64,000 nt of DNA from Gemmatimonadota bacterium. Lineage in GTDB: Bacteria; Gemmatimonadota; Gemmatimonadetes; Gemmatimonadales; Gemmatimonadaceae. The stretch is from contig JAQBPX010000014.1 in the NCBI GenBank assembly GCA_028287305.1, forward strand, positions 310,001 through 374,000, in the 5' to 3' direction. The notes under the pieces were generated by a model that was given only the letters and a program-made list of their open reading frames with translations, did no database searches and was not told where the DNA came from. This document shows, in pieces, positions 63,818 through 64,000 of the stretch (the stretch's first letter is position 1; each line of letters begins with the position of its first letter). Position numbers and translations under genes: made by a program.

Positions 63818-64000
63818 TTACACCCGCACCTGCATCGCCGAGTTGGTGCGCACGCTGATCGTGGCGCCGCTGTTCACGCAGCCTTCGTAGTTCGACGTCG
63901 CGGCCACGGCGCCCGCACCAGCGGCGGCACCAGCTGCCGCGCCGATCACGGTGGACTTGGTGTTCTTGCCGATCACCTGGCCGGCAATCGCGCCGATCAC
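63818..64000 (-). CDS. glycine-zipper protein, C-terminal part (runs off window)
   Basis: 60 codons visible, open to the right window edge. GAIAGQVIGKNTKSTVIGAAAGAAAGAGAVA is a glycine-zipper pattern, as in small outer-membrane lipoproteins of the Gly-zipper/17-kDa antigen type; the tail reads SGATISVRTNSAMQVRV. The start lies outside the window, so the signal cannot be judged. Convergent with ggt across a shared terminator. Confidence 0.7.
   Translation of the reverse strand: MIGAIAGQVIGKNTKSTVIGAAAGAAAGAGAVAATSNYEGCVNSGATISVRTNSAMQVRV

Overview
The window is high-GC, gene-dense bacterial DNA with no tRNA, rRNA, phage, insertion sequence or CRISPR array in view. The gene mix points to a Gemmatimonadota-type Gram-negative bacterium (inference): a SusC/SusD pair, an MglA/MglB pair, a sortilin-like BNR repeat protein, outer-membrane barrels, a B12-dependent ribonucleotide reductase, many GTG starts and many 4-bp stop/start overlaps.

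Left part, almost all minus strand: SRP RNA with its own promoter and terminator, then dnaX-ybaB-recR-mglB-mglA-pgsA-cinA (cinA runs off the left edge). Threonine aldolase and a small repetitive lipoprotein follow. Next is a ten-gene tract read from 16.9 kb down to 7.2 kb: transaldolase, pyruvate kinase, MBL hydrolase, glucose-6-phosphate isomerase, class II aldolase, a ChpT-like histidine phosphotransferase, an NtrC-type regulator, a YtxH-like protein and a YihY/BrkB membrane protein. A glycosyltransferase 2 / HEAT / multi-receiver regulator operon sits at 17-21.4 kb.

Middle: a single-domain receiver (+), the SusD/SusC pair (-), a divergent plug-only TonB-like protein (+), a minus operon of BNR/sortilin protein, NagZ-type glycosidase and outer-membrane protein, then a DAG-kinase-like enzyme (+), an AlaX-type editing enzyme (-), HrpB (+), YceI (+), an FAD oxidoreductase (-), an Ig-like/lectin protein (+), a PAS/GAF histidine kinase (+) and the ribonucleotide reductase (-).

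Right part: gamma carbonic anhydrase, a metallopeptidase/propeller/barrel fusion and an amidase (all -); then, behind a clear promoter, a plus-strand phospho-signalling operon (zinc-ribbon double FHA protein, Ser/Thr kinase, PP2C phosphatase, FHA-trypsin protease); then murQ-anmK (-), an outer-membrane protein and gamma-glutamyltransferase (+), and a partial glycine-zipper protein (-). NagZ, amidase, AnmK and MurQ together give much of a peptidoglycan recycling route.

The most unusual signal is non-coding: three copies (230-271 bp) of a long imperfect palindrome at 6901-7168, 44818-45088 and 58937-59166. They share outer inverted ends and a central terminator hairpin. Each lies 18-21 bp after a stop codon and is oriented so that its T-tract terminates that gene. 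A possible distant fourth relative sits at 39016-39148.
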